64,000 nt of DNA from assembly GCA_031216915.1 (NCBI GenBank), contig CM062289.1, positions 57,044,577-57,108,576 on the forward strand, in the 5' to 3' direction. A model generated the notes under the pieces. It was given only the letters and a program-made list of their open reading frames with translations, made no database searches and was not told the DNA's origin. Source of the stretch: Pictodentalium vernedei (lineage: Eukaryota > Mollusca > Scaphopoda > Dentaliida > Dentaliidae). Below, in pieces: positions 32,599 to 43,311 of this stretch (positions are counted from its first letter, which is position 1; each line of letters starts with the position of its first letter). The translations under genes and the position numbers were made by a program.

Positions 32599-32801
32599 AA
32601 GAATGATTAATGGCGCCAATTTCGGGACGTCCTTGACACTGCGCATGCGCAGTAGAGGTGAAGTATGGAGGGCCATTCAGGACATGTTTTCTTTGGTTTT
32701 AGATGCAAATTTTGGGGATTGGGGGGCAAAATTTGTGTTTGGCCCTATATTTTTAAGAGTTAGCACCAGCTATGTCTGGGTCATTGGTACAGTATAAAAA
32801 T
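32599..32801. repeat. DIRS right inverted terminal repeat
   Basis: Complement of 22487-22692. Contains the palindrome ctgcgcatgcgcag (about 32639-32652). Ends cattggtacagtataaaaat, matching the internal complementary region exactly. Confidence 0.9.
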
Positions 32802-33800
32802 AATCTTTTCTCCAGAACCAATGGTCAGAATCTTTTGATATTCGGTATACAGCATTCAGAGGAGGGGAGGGAGGTGGGGGGGGGGGGGGGGGGCAGATAC
32901 AAGTTTGTTAAAATGAAGCCAATTGGTTCATATTCGGGCTCAATACAGGAGCCCAAATTTTTAACTTGGGGCAAATGGGGAATATTCTTTAAAAATCTTC
33001 TTCTTCGGAACCACCGGTCAGAATCTTTTAATGTTTGGTATATATCATTGTTATGAGGCTCAGATTCAAGATTGTTCAAACCAAGTCCCTGGGTTAATAT
33101 TTGGGCTTCCTACTGAAGCACAAATTTCAACTTAGTTCAATATGGGGGATAATTTTAAAAAATCTTTTTCAGATCCACCAGTCAGAATGTTTTCATATTT
33201 GGTATACAACATTTTTAGGTAAGGGGTGGGGGAGGGGGGCAGATTCAAGTTTGTTCAAATCAGATCCCTAGATGTATATTTGGGCTTGCTATGGTAGCCC
33301 AAATTTTAACATAGTGCAATATTAGGAAATTTCTTAAAAAATCTTCTTCAGATCCACCAGTTGGAATGCTTTCATATTTGGTATACAACATCTCTTGGGA
33401 GGTCAGATTCAACAAGTTTGTTCAATTTGAGTGCCTGGGTTAATATTTGGGCTCCATATGGGAACCTGAAATTTAACTTAGTACAATATGAGGGAATTTC
33501 TTCAAACATCTTCTTCAGATTCACCTGTCAGAAATCCTTTCATATTTGGTTTACCACATCCTTAGGGGAGTCAGATTCAAGTTTGTTCAAATTGGTTCTC
33601 TGGGTTGATATTTGGGCACCCTATGGTAGCCCGAATTTTAACTTAGTGCAATATGAGGGAATTTCTTTAAAAATCATCTTCAGATCCAACAGCCAGAATG
33701 CTTTCATATTTGGTATACAGCACCTCTAGACGTCAGATTCAACTTTGTTCAAATTGAGAGCCTGGGTTAATATTTGGGCTCCCTATGGAAGCCAGAATTG
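32802..33800. repeat. 166-bp satellite array
   Basis: About six diverged units with tttggtatacaacat, gattcaagtttgttcaaat, ggttaatatttgggct and ttcttcagatccacc. Successive tggtataca marks fall 165-167 bp apart. A poly-G run lies at 32877-32893. Because the period is near 55 codons, short frames cross unit borders by chance. Confidence 0.8.
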
Positions 33801-34301
33801 GCCATGTAGCTCAAGAATTAGAAATTTTCTATTCAGTACCGTCTTGAGGTGTGTAACTAAGATTAATCCACATTGGTTGTATCAAGGGGCTTCAATGGGG
33901 AGCTCCGCATTTTACATTATAATCAACTGAAGAAAAGGCATGATGTTCGAACTATTTTTGTCACTCCTGAGGGGCTCAAGAATTGACAATGTATCTTATG
34001 GAGATGGATTGCTTAATACAGACTCATTCTTGGACTCTGTTTTTATCGCGTTCGGTTCAAAGTGAGTGCTTCAGGCCCTGTGGGGCCTCTTGTTCAAGAT
34101 TTAAGCACACTTTTTGGGTGAGGCCCTACCAAGGGACAAGGCAACATGATTTGAACAAAATCAAAACGGACGCCAGAAGATGAACACCGGATGGTAAGTA
34201 CTCACTATAGCTCTCCTGACTGAAAGTTGGCAAGCTAAAAATGAAAACAAATTCTATTTTCAATTAATAGCTCGTTTTATCACAACAATGACAATACTTA
34301 C
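33801..34301. other. Intron sequence of host gene
   Basis: No further satellite units after about 33930. 34060-34140 contains phrases common to old interspersed repeats. No additional exon found. Confidence 0.35.
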
Positions 34302-34431
34302 ATATGTCTCCAGCATTAAGTGTGACTTTAAGAGACAAACATTCTCTCACACAGTTGCTTGGTACATTGAGAAACACCATTCTGCTAGCATATGACTGCA
34401 CTAGCCAAGTACCCTCAAAGAAGCCTTGTTC
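34302..34431 (-). CDS. Host gene, internal exon 5 of the visible series
   Basis: 130 nt. Acceptor ttcttttcaag, donor ATAT followed by gtaagt. It encodes EQGFFEGTWLVQSYASRMVF, then LNVPSNCVRECLSLKVTLNA and GDI, ending one base into the next codon. The pattern of a W-x-x-Q segment, VP-x-x-C, and VT-x-x-x-GDI resembles the second half of cupin-like (JmjC-like) domains in uncharacterised animal proteins (from memory). Start phase 0 matches the end of the exon at 40103. Confidence 0.8.
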
Positions 34432-34589
34432 CTTGAAAAGAAAATACAGTTTGTTTTTATGTAAACACAAGACATGCCCTTCTCCCCCCTGCCCCATACA
34501 CCAATTAATTATGCACCTCCATTTCTTAGAAAACTTTCTTCACCTGAAATAAAACTCATTCAGCTTCTGGATAACTGATGTCCGAAAGC

Positions 34590-35160
34590 CTTTAGCATAG
34601 TTTACAGGTTGTACTAATGAAGGAATTTTATTTTAATTTGGTACGATGACCCTGTATAATGTCTATTTTGGCCGTGATCGGTCTACCGTGACAGCCGCAC
34701 AGGCATGTGACCTAACTTTGTTTAGCACAGTCTACAGTCCATATTTATGAAGCAACTTCATTGAAACTTTGAAGGATAACTTGGTATGATGTCTAGATGA
34801 GACTGTCGAATTTTGGTCATGATCGGTCAGCCATTAATGCCGCCTGGTCACTTGACCTACATTCCTTAAGCACTGCTTACAGGTTGTTTTTATGAAGGGA
34901 TTTCATTGTAACTTGGTAGGATAACTTGGTATGATATCTAGATGAGACTCTCTCATATCTTGGTCATGATCAGTCAATTGTGACCACCGAACCATCACAT
35001 GAACTAAATTCCTTTAGCAAAGTCTACAAGTTATATTTATGAAGGGATTTCATTGTAACTTGATAGGATGACTCGTTTTGGAATGATTTTACTGTGACTT
35101 GGTAACTGTGGTTGACATACATTAACTGTTAGGGCCACATCAACCCAGGTCTTAATTCTT
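34590..35160. repeat. ~145-bp degenerate satellite, four units
   Basis: ttagcacagtctacag, atgaagggatttcattg, aacttggtatgatgtcta and ggtcatgatcggtca recur with starts near 34593, 34722, 34866 and 35013. Non-coding. Confidence 0.75.
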
Positions 35161-35574
35161 TAGTGCAGTCTACTTTCAAATTATTCTTATTGAAAACATA
35201 GCCTACAGGGATCAGAAATTAACATATTCTCAATTATCACAATTTCTTGTCTTATTTATAATCCATTCATAAGCACTGGAATATTATCCTTTTCATCAAA
35301 CACTACACACAGGCAAGTTAAGCTACAGTGTCACTGACACTTTCATGTCTTTTCCTTGGGGTTTTTTACCTAAATAAAATAAAATAAAAACAATCCCCAT
35401 GCAGAGACCTGGGATATTTCTTGATGGAAGTCATGCCAGTTTAGCAAATTAATAGTTTGAAAGAAGGAAAAAATGGGTTTGGAAGATGAGATCCTTTTAT
35501 TTTAAACAAAGGAATCAGGACGAGACGGGTTGGCACAGGTAATGATGGAAGAATATGAATTTGTTTAACCCTTT
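35161..35574. other. Intron sequence
   Basis: Contains the short palindromic phrase cagtgtcactgacactttca (near 35328), which also occurs near 1442, so it is probably an interspersed-repeat fragment. No exon seen. Confidence 0.35.
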
Positions 35575-35578
35575 ACCC

Positions 35579-35783
35579 AATGCAGATGATATCAAAATTT
35601 ATTATTTTAAATATCATTCTTTTAAATTTTAAAAAAAAAATTGACAAAACCATATCATGTGACCCCTCATTGGAACAAGCTCAGTGATATGGTTTTGTTG
35701 AAATATTTTGAAAAATTTAATTTTTTCAACTGCTCAATTTGCATATTATGCGGGCGGATGTGGGCGATTCGTTAGGTAAAGGG
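35579..35783. mobile_element. piggyBac-like MITE, family B (tgtgacccc subfamily)
   Basis: TTAA at 35575-35578 and 35784-35787. One arm of the central palindrome is deleted after cattggaacaagctcagtg. Confidence 0.75.
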
Positions 35784-35787
35784 TTAA

Positions 35788-36610
35788 ACAGAGGCATACT
35801 GTGTTTTTGTATTTCTGGATATAAATCATTCCAATTTTTTGGAAAAGAATGAAGTGGGAGATCTGCGGAGAAATGTGTTTTAAATTTAATCGATCATGCA
35901 GAAACAGAAGAAATAGCCAACAAGTTTGTCCAAAAAACAATTTGAAGAAATTAATTGATTGACAAATCAAAATTGAAATATACTTTCATTAGTGACCTAA
36001 ATTTTTCCCATAAAAGACAAAATGAAAAAGTAAAAGTACTTTCATTTTGATACGCTTTTCCTGGGAATAGTTAATTTTTATAAATATGATATCACCATAT
36101 TAAAAATTTATGAACTTTTAAAAAATTAATCACATCTGCATATTCATGTTATTACACCAGGCTTATGTAAGGTGTAAATGCCCCAACACTGTGAGAGCAT
36201 CAAGTCTTTACATTAGTCAAATGTAGGCACAATGGTAAATTTGGATCCTCCGTGTTCTGGCCTGGTCATAAGAGAAAAAACGCTGATTGACCAATAAGCG
36301 AAATGGATGTACTTATGCTGGTATACAGCCGATAATTCATTTTCACTTGGGCAAATTCCATTGGCAATTTGCAATATTGTAAATATCAACGGGACTTTTA
36401 TTTGCATTATTGCTAGACAACCATTGATAAATAATTATATTCAGTGTAGTGTTCAACCGGTTACCAAAAATGGTCACTGACCGATTACCGGTTATTTCAG
36501 CTCACAATCGACGGATTCTGAGGCCAATTCTGATTGTAACACTGTGTACTACTAGACAAGTCAAAGCTCGAAAGAACTGCATTAAACTGAACATTTTTCA
36601 CAATGTTGAA
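35788..36610. other. Intron sequence with repeat fragments
   Basis: AT-rich. 36165-36215 (ggtgtaaatgcccc, acactgtgagagcatc) recurs at 40000-40040. At 36451, tagtgttcaaccggttacc looks like the end of a hAT-type element related to 42662, but its partner end was not located. Confidence 0.4.
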
Positions 36611-36615
36611 CTTCG

Positions 36616-36741
36616 TTGACTGGGGGTCACAGTAAAATTACCAGTTATGCACACTTGGGCAGTAAACATGGCTCTCAGAGTCACGTTTACCACCCAAGTG
36701 TGTGCGACTGGTAATTTTACTGCAACCTGAGTCAATGGAGT
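36616..36741. repeat. Inverted repeat
   Basis: Arms of about 52 bp: gtcacagtaaaattaccagt with cacacttgggcagtaaac, and their complements, around tggctctcagagtca. Likely the core of a decayed palindromic MITE. Confidence 0.6.
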
Positions 36742-36769
36742 ACAACCTTCACTTTTCCAGTATGAACTG

Positions 36770-37273
36770 GCGATTGCCATAAGTACGCTCAAGGGTAAGC
36801 TTTACATGTCGTTTAACTTGTATATCCCGTAAAGGGCGTCTAGAGAGATTACGAATACACATTGTAGTTGTTTCTCAACTTTAATGAATGGTATCATTCA
36901 AGTCATTTTACATCAACAATTGAACAATTGCAGAAGATAATAAAATGCTTGGCAACAATCGGTTGAACCGATGTTCTGGGAGCCATTGTCGTCGTCATCC
37001 AATTGCCCACAAGTCAGTGTTGGTGCCATGTGACCAAAAAATCATGTCAATGTCCAATCGGGTAGCCTTAATACCATATAGGAAATTACGGGTCACATTC
37101 TATATGACTGCACCCTATACCTTGATTACTCAAAATTCCAATACCACAGCCAATCACATCACAAAAGTAGGAATAATATATGTAATTTATCAACGAAATA
37201 TTTGCCAGGTGAAAAACATTCAGCTTTCCTCCTTTCACTATGTGCTCTTGTTACAAATATTGTTTCTAAATGC
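36770..37273. other. Intron sequence
   Basis: No transposon end, tandem repeat or exon recognised. Confidence 0.35.
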
Positions 37274-37277
37274 TTAA

Positions 37278-37518
37278 CTGGTAGAGTGCTAAATTATTTT
37301 TGATCACCAAAATTCTTCACACGTCTTTGCCTTGTTACAATTTATGGGAGAGTGCCAACAGGCACTCTCCCATAAATTATAACAAGGCAAATCCATATAG
37401 ATAAAATAATTTCACTTACAAGATAATATGACACATATCCGCTGAAAATGTAGCCTTCAAGTTATGGTACCTGCACTTCAGAGTAAAGCCCAAATATGGG
37501 CTTCCAGCACTCTACCAG
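37278..37518. mobile_element. TTAA-flanked palindromic MITE, family F
   Basis: TTAA at 37274-37277; the right site has decayed to TAAA. Ends ctggtagagtgct and agcactctaccag. Centre gggagagtgccaacaggcac. Inverted relative to 7968. Confidence 0.75.
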
Positions 37519-37581
37519 TAAATTAATTAAAGATTAACTGTGCCCTATTCCACATGAATTACGCTGCACAGATCAATTAGA

Positions 37582-38327
37582 CAGGGTTTCCGCTAGAGCG
37601 GCTGCGGGTCCGTCGACCGTACCCATTCCCCCCGCCGATCATACTATGATCAGTCAGAAAAGCTGGTGGTTAAAATGTCGAGTACAATGCTGTATCGTAA
37701 CAACACTCAGGATCCTTTGTTTCCATGTAATATAGGCATAATTATGTTGTATACTATGCCTACTATTACTGGCGACAACCTGATACTTTTTAACACCCAG
37801 GCGAGAGGGGGAAACAAAGTTCAAATCCTAAACGTCACCTATAAAATTTCGGACTCAAATTGTCGTGTTTGGTCCGAAATCACTGGCTTTTGTTTCAAGC
37901 GATAAATGATGTAATTGCACGTGCATGACAACACACATCTGCATCATGGTTCTTTTCGAATATTACCGCGAGAGGTTGTAAACAAAGCTCAGTCACTGTC
38001 AGGATTCGTGGATTTTGTGTTGTTTTGGGTTTGTATTTTTATGAAACCTCCATCCAGATGTAGTATTGTGTCCCGTGGGAATTTAGAGAATTGTACGAGG
38101 AAAAAATACATATTTTCCACTTCAATTATTCAGCATTTTAGTGACCAGAATGCCCCCAGAGGCCACCAGAGAGCACCTAAAAATCTAAATTTTCATGGGG
38201 GGAGAACCCACCCAGACCCCCCTCTATACGCACGTGCCATTGGCAAGTGCAGCAGATGCTTTCGGCGTCTGAGTTTCACTTTCTTTAAACTACCGGACCC
38301 ACAAACTTTCCCCTAGCGGAAACCCTG
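37582..38327. mobile_element. hAT-like non-autonomous element, CAGGGTTTCCGCTAG ends
   Basis: TIRs cagggtttccgctag and ctagcggaaaccctg. Flanks aattaga and aattagt approximate an 8-bp duplication. 746 bp, internally non-palindromic. A 133-codon frame at 37915-38316 runs into the TIR and resembles no protein, so I do not call a gene. Confidence 0.75.
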
Positions 38328-38654
38328 AATTAGTTCATCAAACAACAACCCGATGTTTATTCTATTTCTGATAAGAAACATCGGCAACCTCCGATGTTGA
38401 AAATTGACTGCCAATGGTTCCCCGATGGGTCATTATTGACCGATGCCAAATGCCAAACTTTTGTCCATCTCTACTTTTCAGGTCTTTTCCTCGAAAAACC
38501 ACATACTCAATGTTTACAGGTCTTCACCATTTTTATTTGTCTCCCCTCCTTGAGCTAAACATTTCTGAAAAGTTTTCTTAGTTTTACTGTGCCAAGCCTA
38601 AATCCTATTTAAATGTAAATTAAGCATGATGTTTATAAGGAAATGCTTCAAATT

Positions 38655-38880
38655 TACTTATTGGGGTTTAACAACACTTTTGACAGCCAGGTTCACCTCG
38701 TGTCTGACAGTTTTGCCAATGGGGGAAACCGGAGTACCTGGAGAGAACCATTGAGTAATGGTGGGTAACTGTCAGACTTCCCAAAGTACTAATTCCTCAC
38801 AAGCAGGGTTAGAATAGCTTAAAGACAAGTGCACCATCGATGTGCAGTACACAGTGCTAACGTGCCCCCACCTGAGCTAA
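38655..38880 (-). mobile_element. Old SINE copy
   Basis: Minus-strand body recognisable by gaaaccggagtacctggaga, cacaagcagggttagaat and agtgcaccatcgatgtgcag. The head is lost. More diverged than other copies. Confidence 0.65.
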
Positions 38881-38982
38881 GTGCTTTAAATATGAATATA
38901 CTAGATCTGAAGCTTTGAGTATGTACTCATACAGAGTTCGCCAGTGAAAAGCAATCTACGTTGACAGTGTCATATATGATGC

Positions 38983-39235
38983 CAGGCCTGAAAATAAGCA
39001 GTCTGACATTTGCAGAATGGGGTTTCCAGAGGGTGAATTTGCTGATGCTATCCTATACAGTGGGCCAATTTATCCTCTGGGTACCTCTTTCTGTTTAGCT
39101 TTGAGACCCTGATTCAGATTGAGGTTCACATAGGGTAAATTTGGTGATGCTACCCTGCTGTGCAGGGTAGCATCACCCAATTCACACTCTGGGGACCTCA
39201 TTTTGCAGATGTCAGTCTGCTTATTTTCTGGCTTG
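38983..39235. mobile_element. hAT-type MITE, family E, copy 3
   Basis: Ends caggcctgaaaataagc and gcttattttctggcttg. Exact 8-bp duplication tatgatgc at 38975-38982 and 39236-39243. Confidence 0.9.
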
Positions 39236-39243
39236 TATGATGC

Positions 39244-40102
39244 CACTGACGTAGATTACTTTCACCAGCCAACTCTGGGCTTTTTAATTTATCTGTTGCT
39301 TTGTTTGGGTCAACAGGTAGCCTTAACCCTAATGGGCCTGGACAACTGTCCCGAATTCACACCAGCCCACAGCCTCTGTATGTCGTGGTTTTGCAGTGAT
39401 TTCTAGTCTTGGCTGTCTACCTAATTTATCTGTTGACAAAAGGACCTCCTCATGATGACATATTAAGGGCACCTGTTCTGAGGTCGTAAAGGTTGGAAAT
39501 TGGCCTTTAAGGGTTACACTATATTGCATACATCAGAGAAACATGACCAAACTATATATAATGTCAAAATCTGTGGCGGTTCACCCATAGGGAGAGGGTG
39601 GTAAGTGCAGGGGGCTCTTGGGAGTCTGGGTAAGCTTTAAAGGAAAGGAGTATTGTTTTTTATGACACTCCACCCATTCCCTATAGTAACACACAAAAAA
39701 TGTGTCCCATATTGGCAGTACTTGCTTGTGAGTGTGGGGCCTTCCAAAAGGTCTTGAGTTGGGAAAATTTAAATTTTCTCACAGCAAGGCCAAATCATTG
39801 TCAGCCTGGTGGGTCTGGGACTTCTACGTTCCCCAACTCCAGGGGGTCCTCAATACTCCTGATAGTCATACCCACAGCAAAACGTTTTTAAACATTTTCA
39901 AATACATCAGAATTTTGGCACCATTATAAATTTTTGGGTACAGCATTTACCATCGGTATTTGGGGGAACTTTAATGCGCGATTGTTATGCTGGGTTTGCG
40001 CATGGTGTAAATATTCCAACAGTGTGAGAGTATCATTTATATCATACCTGTAAGTCAATCACATCACTAGGTTTCAATCTATCAGAAAATAAATGTACTT
40101 AC
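39244..40102. other. Intron sequence
   Basis: 39380-39420 (gcagtgatttctagtcttgg) is a fragment of the palindrome inside the hAT element at 48952. The rest shows no recognised feature. Confidence 0.4.
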
Positions 40103-40238
40103 AAGACTTGTGTGAGGTGCATCAGGTCCATCAATTATCAGTGTTTTATCAAGAGTTACTTCTGATTGATTTCTAATAAACTTTGGTCGTCGATACAGCT
40201 GTCTTAAAGCATAAGCTGTTCCAAGTCTTTTAGTTTGC
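40103..40238 (-). CDS. Host gene, internal exon 4 of the visible series
   Basis: 136 nt. Acceptor atcttaacag, donor AGTCTT followed by gtaagt. The first base completes ATG (Met) with the AT left by the exon at 46634. It encodes QTKRLGTAYALRQLYRRPKF, IRNQSEVTLDKTLIIDGPDA and PHTSL. The ALR-x-LY-x-RP-x-F and GPDAP elements fit the middle of cupin-like/JmjC-like animal proteins. The position where family members have a metal-binding H-x-D reads H-T-S, so the iron site may be lost. Confidence 0.8.
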
Positions 40239-40826
40239 CTGTTAAGATACAACTGAACCCTGTTAATTTAGATATTCCATAATTTAAAACCCACTGCCAA
40301 TAATTCTCAAATTCACATCAATTCACCTTTGTTGTTATCCAGAAGAAAAACCATCAAGAACAATGGGTGCCAAGGACAACAAATGTGCATTATTTTTAAT
40401 AAAAGGCCGCTTGGCCACTACGTCCCCCCAAAAAAGGAGTTGAATTTTTCGAATTAAAAAAGGGACACAACTCTGGCAAAAAATGTCGGACCCCGATTAG
40501 AACCTGACCTGTATTTTATGTTGATACACCAACATACCAAACTTCATGTGATTTGGTTAACTATAGCAAAAGTTATCATCAGGAAACCAAAGTGGGGTGG
40601 ACAGATGCACGGACACCGGCTATTTAAATAGTCCTCCAAAAAAAATGTTTCCACGGGACAAAAGTACCAGGAAACAGTGTTCACCTTGACCTGAAAGATT
40701 TGGTGCCAAGTGGAATTTTGGTTTCAGGCCAAAAGAATTTTTTTGGAGGCAAATGAAAGATTTAGTGCCAAATTGAATCTGATTGTAAAGGAGAATAAAT
40801 TAACCATGTTTGTCCTTTGAATGCAA
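40239..40826. other. Intron sequence with old interspersed repeat
   Basis: 40390-40630 resembles a widespread marine-animal repeat (gacacaactctggcaaaaaa, accaaacttcatgtgatttg, aaagtggggtggacagatg). No exon. Confidence 0.4.
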
Positions 40827-40829
40827 AAC

Positions 40830-40866
40830 GGCACCAACTGCAATGCTAAAGCATTGCAGATGGTGC
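40830..40866. repeat. Short hairpin
   Basis: ggcaccaactgcaatgct pairs with agcattgcagatggtgcc around aa. Its centre gcaatgctaaagcattgc recurs in the hairpin at 57513-57574. Confidence 0.5.
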
Positions 40867-40926
40867 CTTGTTGCACTCAACGACAAAGTACGATATTTTA
40901 GTTCAGTATTACCTGGCTCTTTCAAG

Positions 40927-41276
40927 CAACGTCGAGCCTGGTTAATCATTGGATGGGTGACCGTCTGAGCGATCAATTCGGACTCTCGCATTGTGTCCTT
41001 AGGCAAGGCACTTAACCCCGATTGTCCACATGGGGCACGATGGTGCTGTGTACTAAGGCATACTGCATGTCGATGGTATGCATGTCTTCAACCAATCTAA
41101 CCCTGCCTGTGCTGCAGTGTGGAGTTACGATGTTGGGGAGCTGGCAGCTGCTCGTCGTTGCTCGGTGGTTCTTTCCGGGTACTCCGGCTTCCTCCACCTG
41201 TAAAACTGTCACGGTCATGATTAGCCATTGTGCATATTAGTATATGGCCTTAAACACCAATAAATAAATAAATATA
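40927..41276 (+). mobile_element. 5S rRNA-headed SINE sharing the common body
   Basis: Begins caacgtcgagcctggttaat and cattggatgggtgaccgtct, matching the 5S rRNA internal region (gtcgggcctggttagtactt and ggatgggagaccgcctg) that contains the polymerase III internal promoter. It is fused to the same ttgtgtccttaggcaaggca body and (aaat)n tail as the tRNA-headed SINEs. Exact 16-bp target duplications acctggctctttcaag lie at 40911-40926 and 41277-41292. Confidence 0.85.
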
Positions 41277-41302
41277 ACCTGGCTCTTTCAAGTATTTTAC
41301 TT

Positions 41303-41305
41303 GTA

Positions 41306-41348
<43 letters not shown>

Positions 41349-41349
41349 A
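41303..41349. repeat. (TAAA)n microsatellite
   Basis: About 11 units of aaat/taaa, probably seeded by the SINE tail 30 bp away. Confidence 0.9.
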
Positions 41350-41640
41350 GATTATTTTCATTCACAAAATAAGAATGTTATTCTACATATAGAACTGGAA
41401 ATAACCCATGAACGATCCTTTAGGTTAAGTGAATTGTAAAAGATGAGAATGAACAACAGGATATGACAAAACAATACAACAAAAATTAAATTCCTGATCT
41501 TGCATGCTTTGCCAGTCAAATCTGACAATCTTGTGGAACTAACTTGACAGAAAAGTTGCGCATTGCATCCACGTATGAATAGAGCGGCACGCCGTTAACA
41601 TCTTAAAATAATTTCTGCAAAAATAAAGAGCAACAATTAA

Positions 41641-41883
41641 CCCTTTACTCAACGTAACGATCAAAACCGGCCAGCACTATTCTAAAAAATCGGCAATTAA
41701 TTTTCATTATTTTTTCATTTTTTGTCTCAAAAACATAGGTTATGACCCCTCATTGGAACGAGCTCGTCGAGCTCATTCCAATGAGGGGTCATAACCTATG
41801 TTTTTGAGACAAAAAATGAAAAAAATTAGTTATTCAAGATTTTTTTTTGCAAGTGTCGTCTGCTTTTCATGTTAGGTAAAGGG
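41641..41883. mobile_element. piggyBac-like palindromic MITE, family B
   Basis: TTAA at 41637-41640 and 41884-41887. The best-preserved copy: arms include cattttttgtctcaaaaaca and taggttatgacccctcattg, centre gaacgagctcgtcgagctc. Confidence 0.85.
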
Positions 41884-41887
41884 TTAA

Positions 41888-42653
41888 TATAAGATCACAC
41901 ATGAGTTGTAACTATTTACTTTGGGTGAAACTCTCTGAAGACATAAACAGCATCATCGGCATAATAAAAATAGATGAAGTGGAAAAAACATCACAACCTT
42001 TTTTCAAAAAAGGTTACTGTAATGTATTATACTTGATGCATGTCAACTTATGACAAATAACAGACATGAGGCAAGAATTCACATCCGGTGCTAGAATCGT
42101 GGGAAACCTATATATATATATAAACTGGCGATATATCTTCTATGTACACTCAGTAGTCAGTTGTAGAATAGCATTCAGTAAAGCATAGTGTAAGAATCCA
42201 ATGTGTTCAAATACAGTTGATTTAATTCAGTGACGGCAAGTGACAAAATCATAGTTACCACCATGCTATATTGCATAATATAGCAGGGGAAGAGGATGGA
42301 AAGAGAGGAGAGTACCCACCTCCCTCATTAGTTTAGAGAATGTTCTTTAAAATATACATGTACTGTGAAAATAGAGCAGTTGCATGAACTTTCAGAATCA
42401 ATTTTTGACACGTTTGCAGAGAGGTTTTGTCAAATATTGTTTGTATTGTTTCAGTCTACAATGGGGTAAAAAGTTAATGTTCTAAGTTTTTTCAAAATTA
42501 ATAAATTTCTTGTGTAGTTATAAAATATGCAATCCAAATATTTATTTTTTACACATCGCATATTATTTTGCAGACATATCATACATTGATATAAAGACAA
42601 GAGATCTGCTGGTAAGCACATATTCAAATGCCTTACTGGGACATTGGGAGGAC
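41888..42653. other. Intron sequence
   Basis: Includes a short (ta)n run near 42112. No transposon or exon recognised. Confidence 0.35.
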
Positions 42654-42661
42654 TTCAAGAG

Positions 42662-43303
42662 TAGTGTTGAAACGATTATGAAATTTCAGGATCGACTAGT
42701 CGACAGCCCATCAGCGAATCGAAGTTGACTAGTGGGTTCCTATGGTTACAGACATAATAATCCGAGTATAGTACTAGCACATAGTTATAATTCACTCGCC
42801 ATCACAGAAATACATGTATGTACATGTGAGTGCATCATTAAGATAATGACTGTTGTATGCCATCTTTGTTCTGCTATCAGAACGTAGTGACTAGTCCACT
42901 ATCAGTGGACTGGTCACTACGTTGTGATAGCAGAATTGTATGATATCTCGTAAAATCAAATTAATAAAATTATAATATTCCTGCGGTCTACCCGTTTCTT
43001 AAAATATAAAATACCGTTAATCATAACCAGGTTATGTATACCAGTTTCTATAAAAGAGTAAGACATCTGATGCTCTCTCATCTAGATGACATCATTTACT
43101 ACAGGTGTCTCTTTTCGTGATGCTTTGGGTTACATTGCACTCCTATTTATCACAATGGTCAAAAAAATGTGTATTGTGCTCCGAATTTCACCTTGAATCC
43201 TTTTGTCAAAGAAGAATTCCGACTAGTCGACTATAAAATTCAGAGTCAATTATCGGAGTTTGCAAAGTCGACATCGATTAGTCGACCAGTTGTTTCAACA
43301 CTA
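42662..43303. mobile_element. hAT-type MITE with TAGTGTTGAAAC ends
   Basis: Ends tagtgttgaaacgatt and gttgtttcaacacta. Exact 8-bp duplication ttcaagag at 42654-42661 and 43304-43311. Sub-terminal gactagtcgac motifs. A perfect internal inverted repeat lies at 42869-42936 around tagtccactatcagtggact. Confidence 0.9.
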
Positions 43304-43311
43304 TTCAAGAG

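Larger units (their letters stand above)
22463..32801 (-). mobile_element. DIRS-like tyrosine-recombinase retrotransposon (degraded)
   Basis: A 10.3-kb element, coding strand minus, in DIRS order: ORF1-like region, RT/RNase H region, tyrosine recombinase. It has inverted terminal repeats (22487-22692 and 32599-32801) and an internal complementary region (22766-22854). That region reads as the complement of the right and left outer ends joined, which fixes both termini. No target duplication is seen, as expected for recombinase-mediated integration. Frameshifts and stops occur throughout, and a 3.4-kb block including ORF1 and RNase H is tandemly duplicated inside. It lies in sense orientation within the last intron of the host gene. 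Confidence 0.85.

Noticed and set aside
32599-32801. LTR of a Ty3/gypsy element
   Set aside because: The terminal copies are inverted, not direct, and a tyrosine recombinase is present instead of a DDE integrase.
37915-38316. 133-codon open frame
   Set aside because: It lies inside a hAT-like non-autonomous element and reads into its TIR; no recognisable domain.
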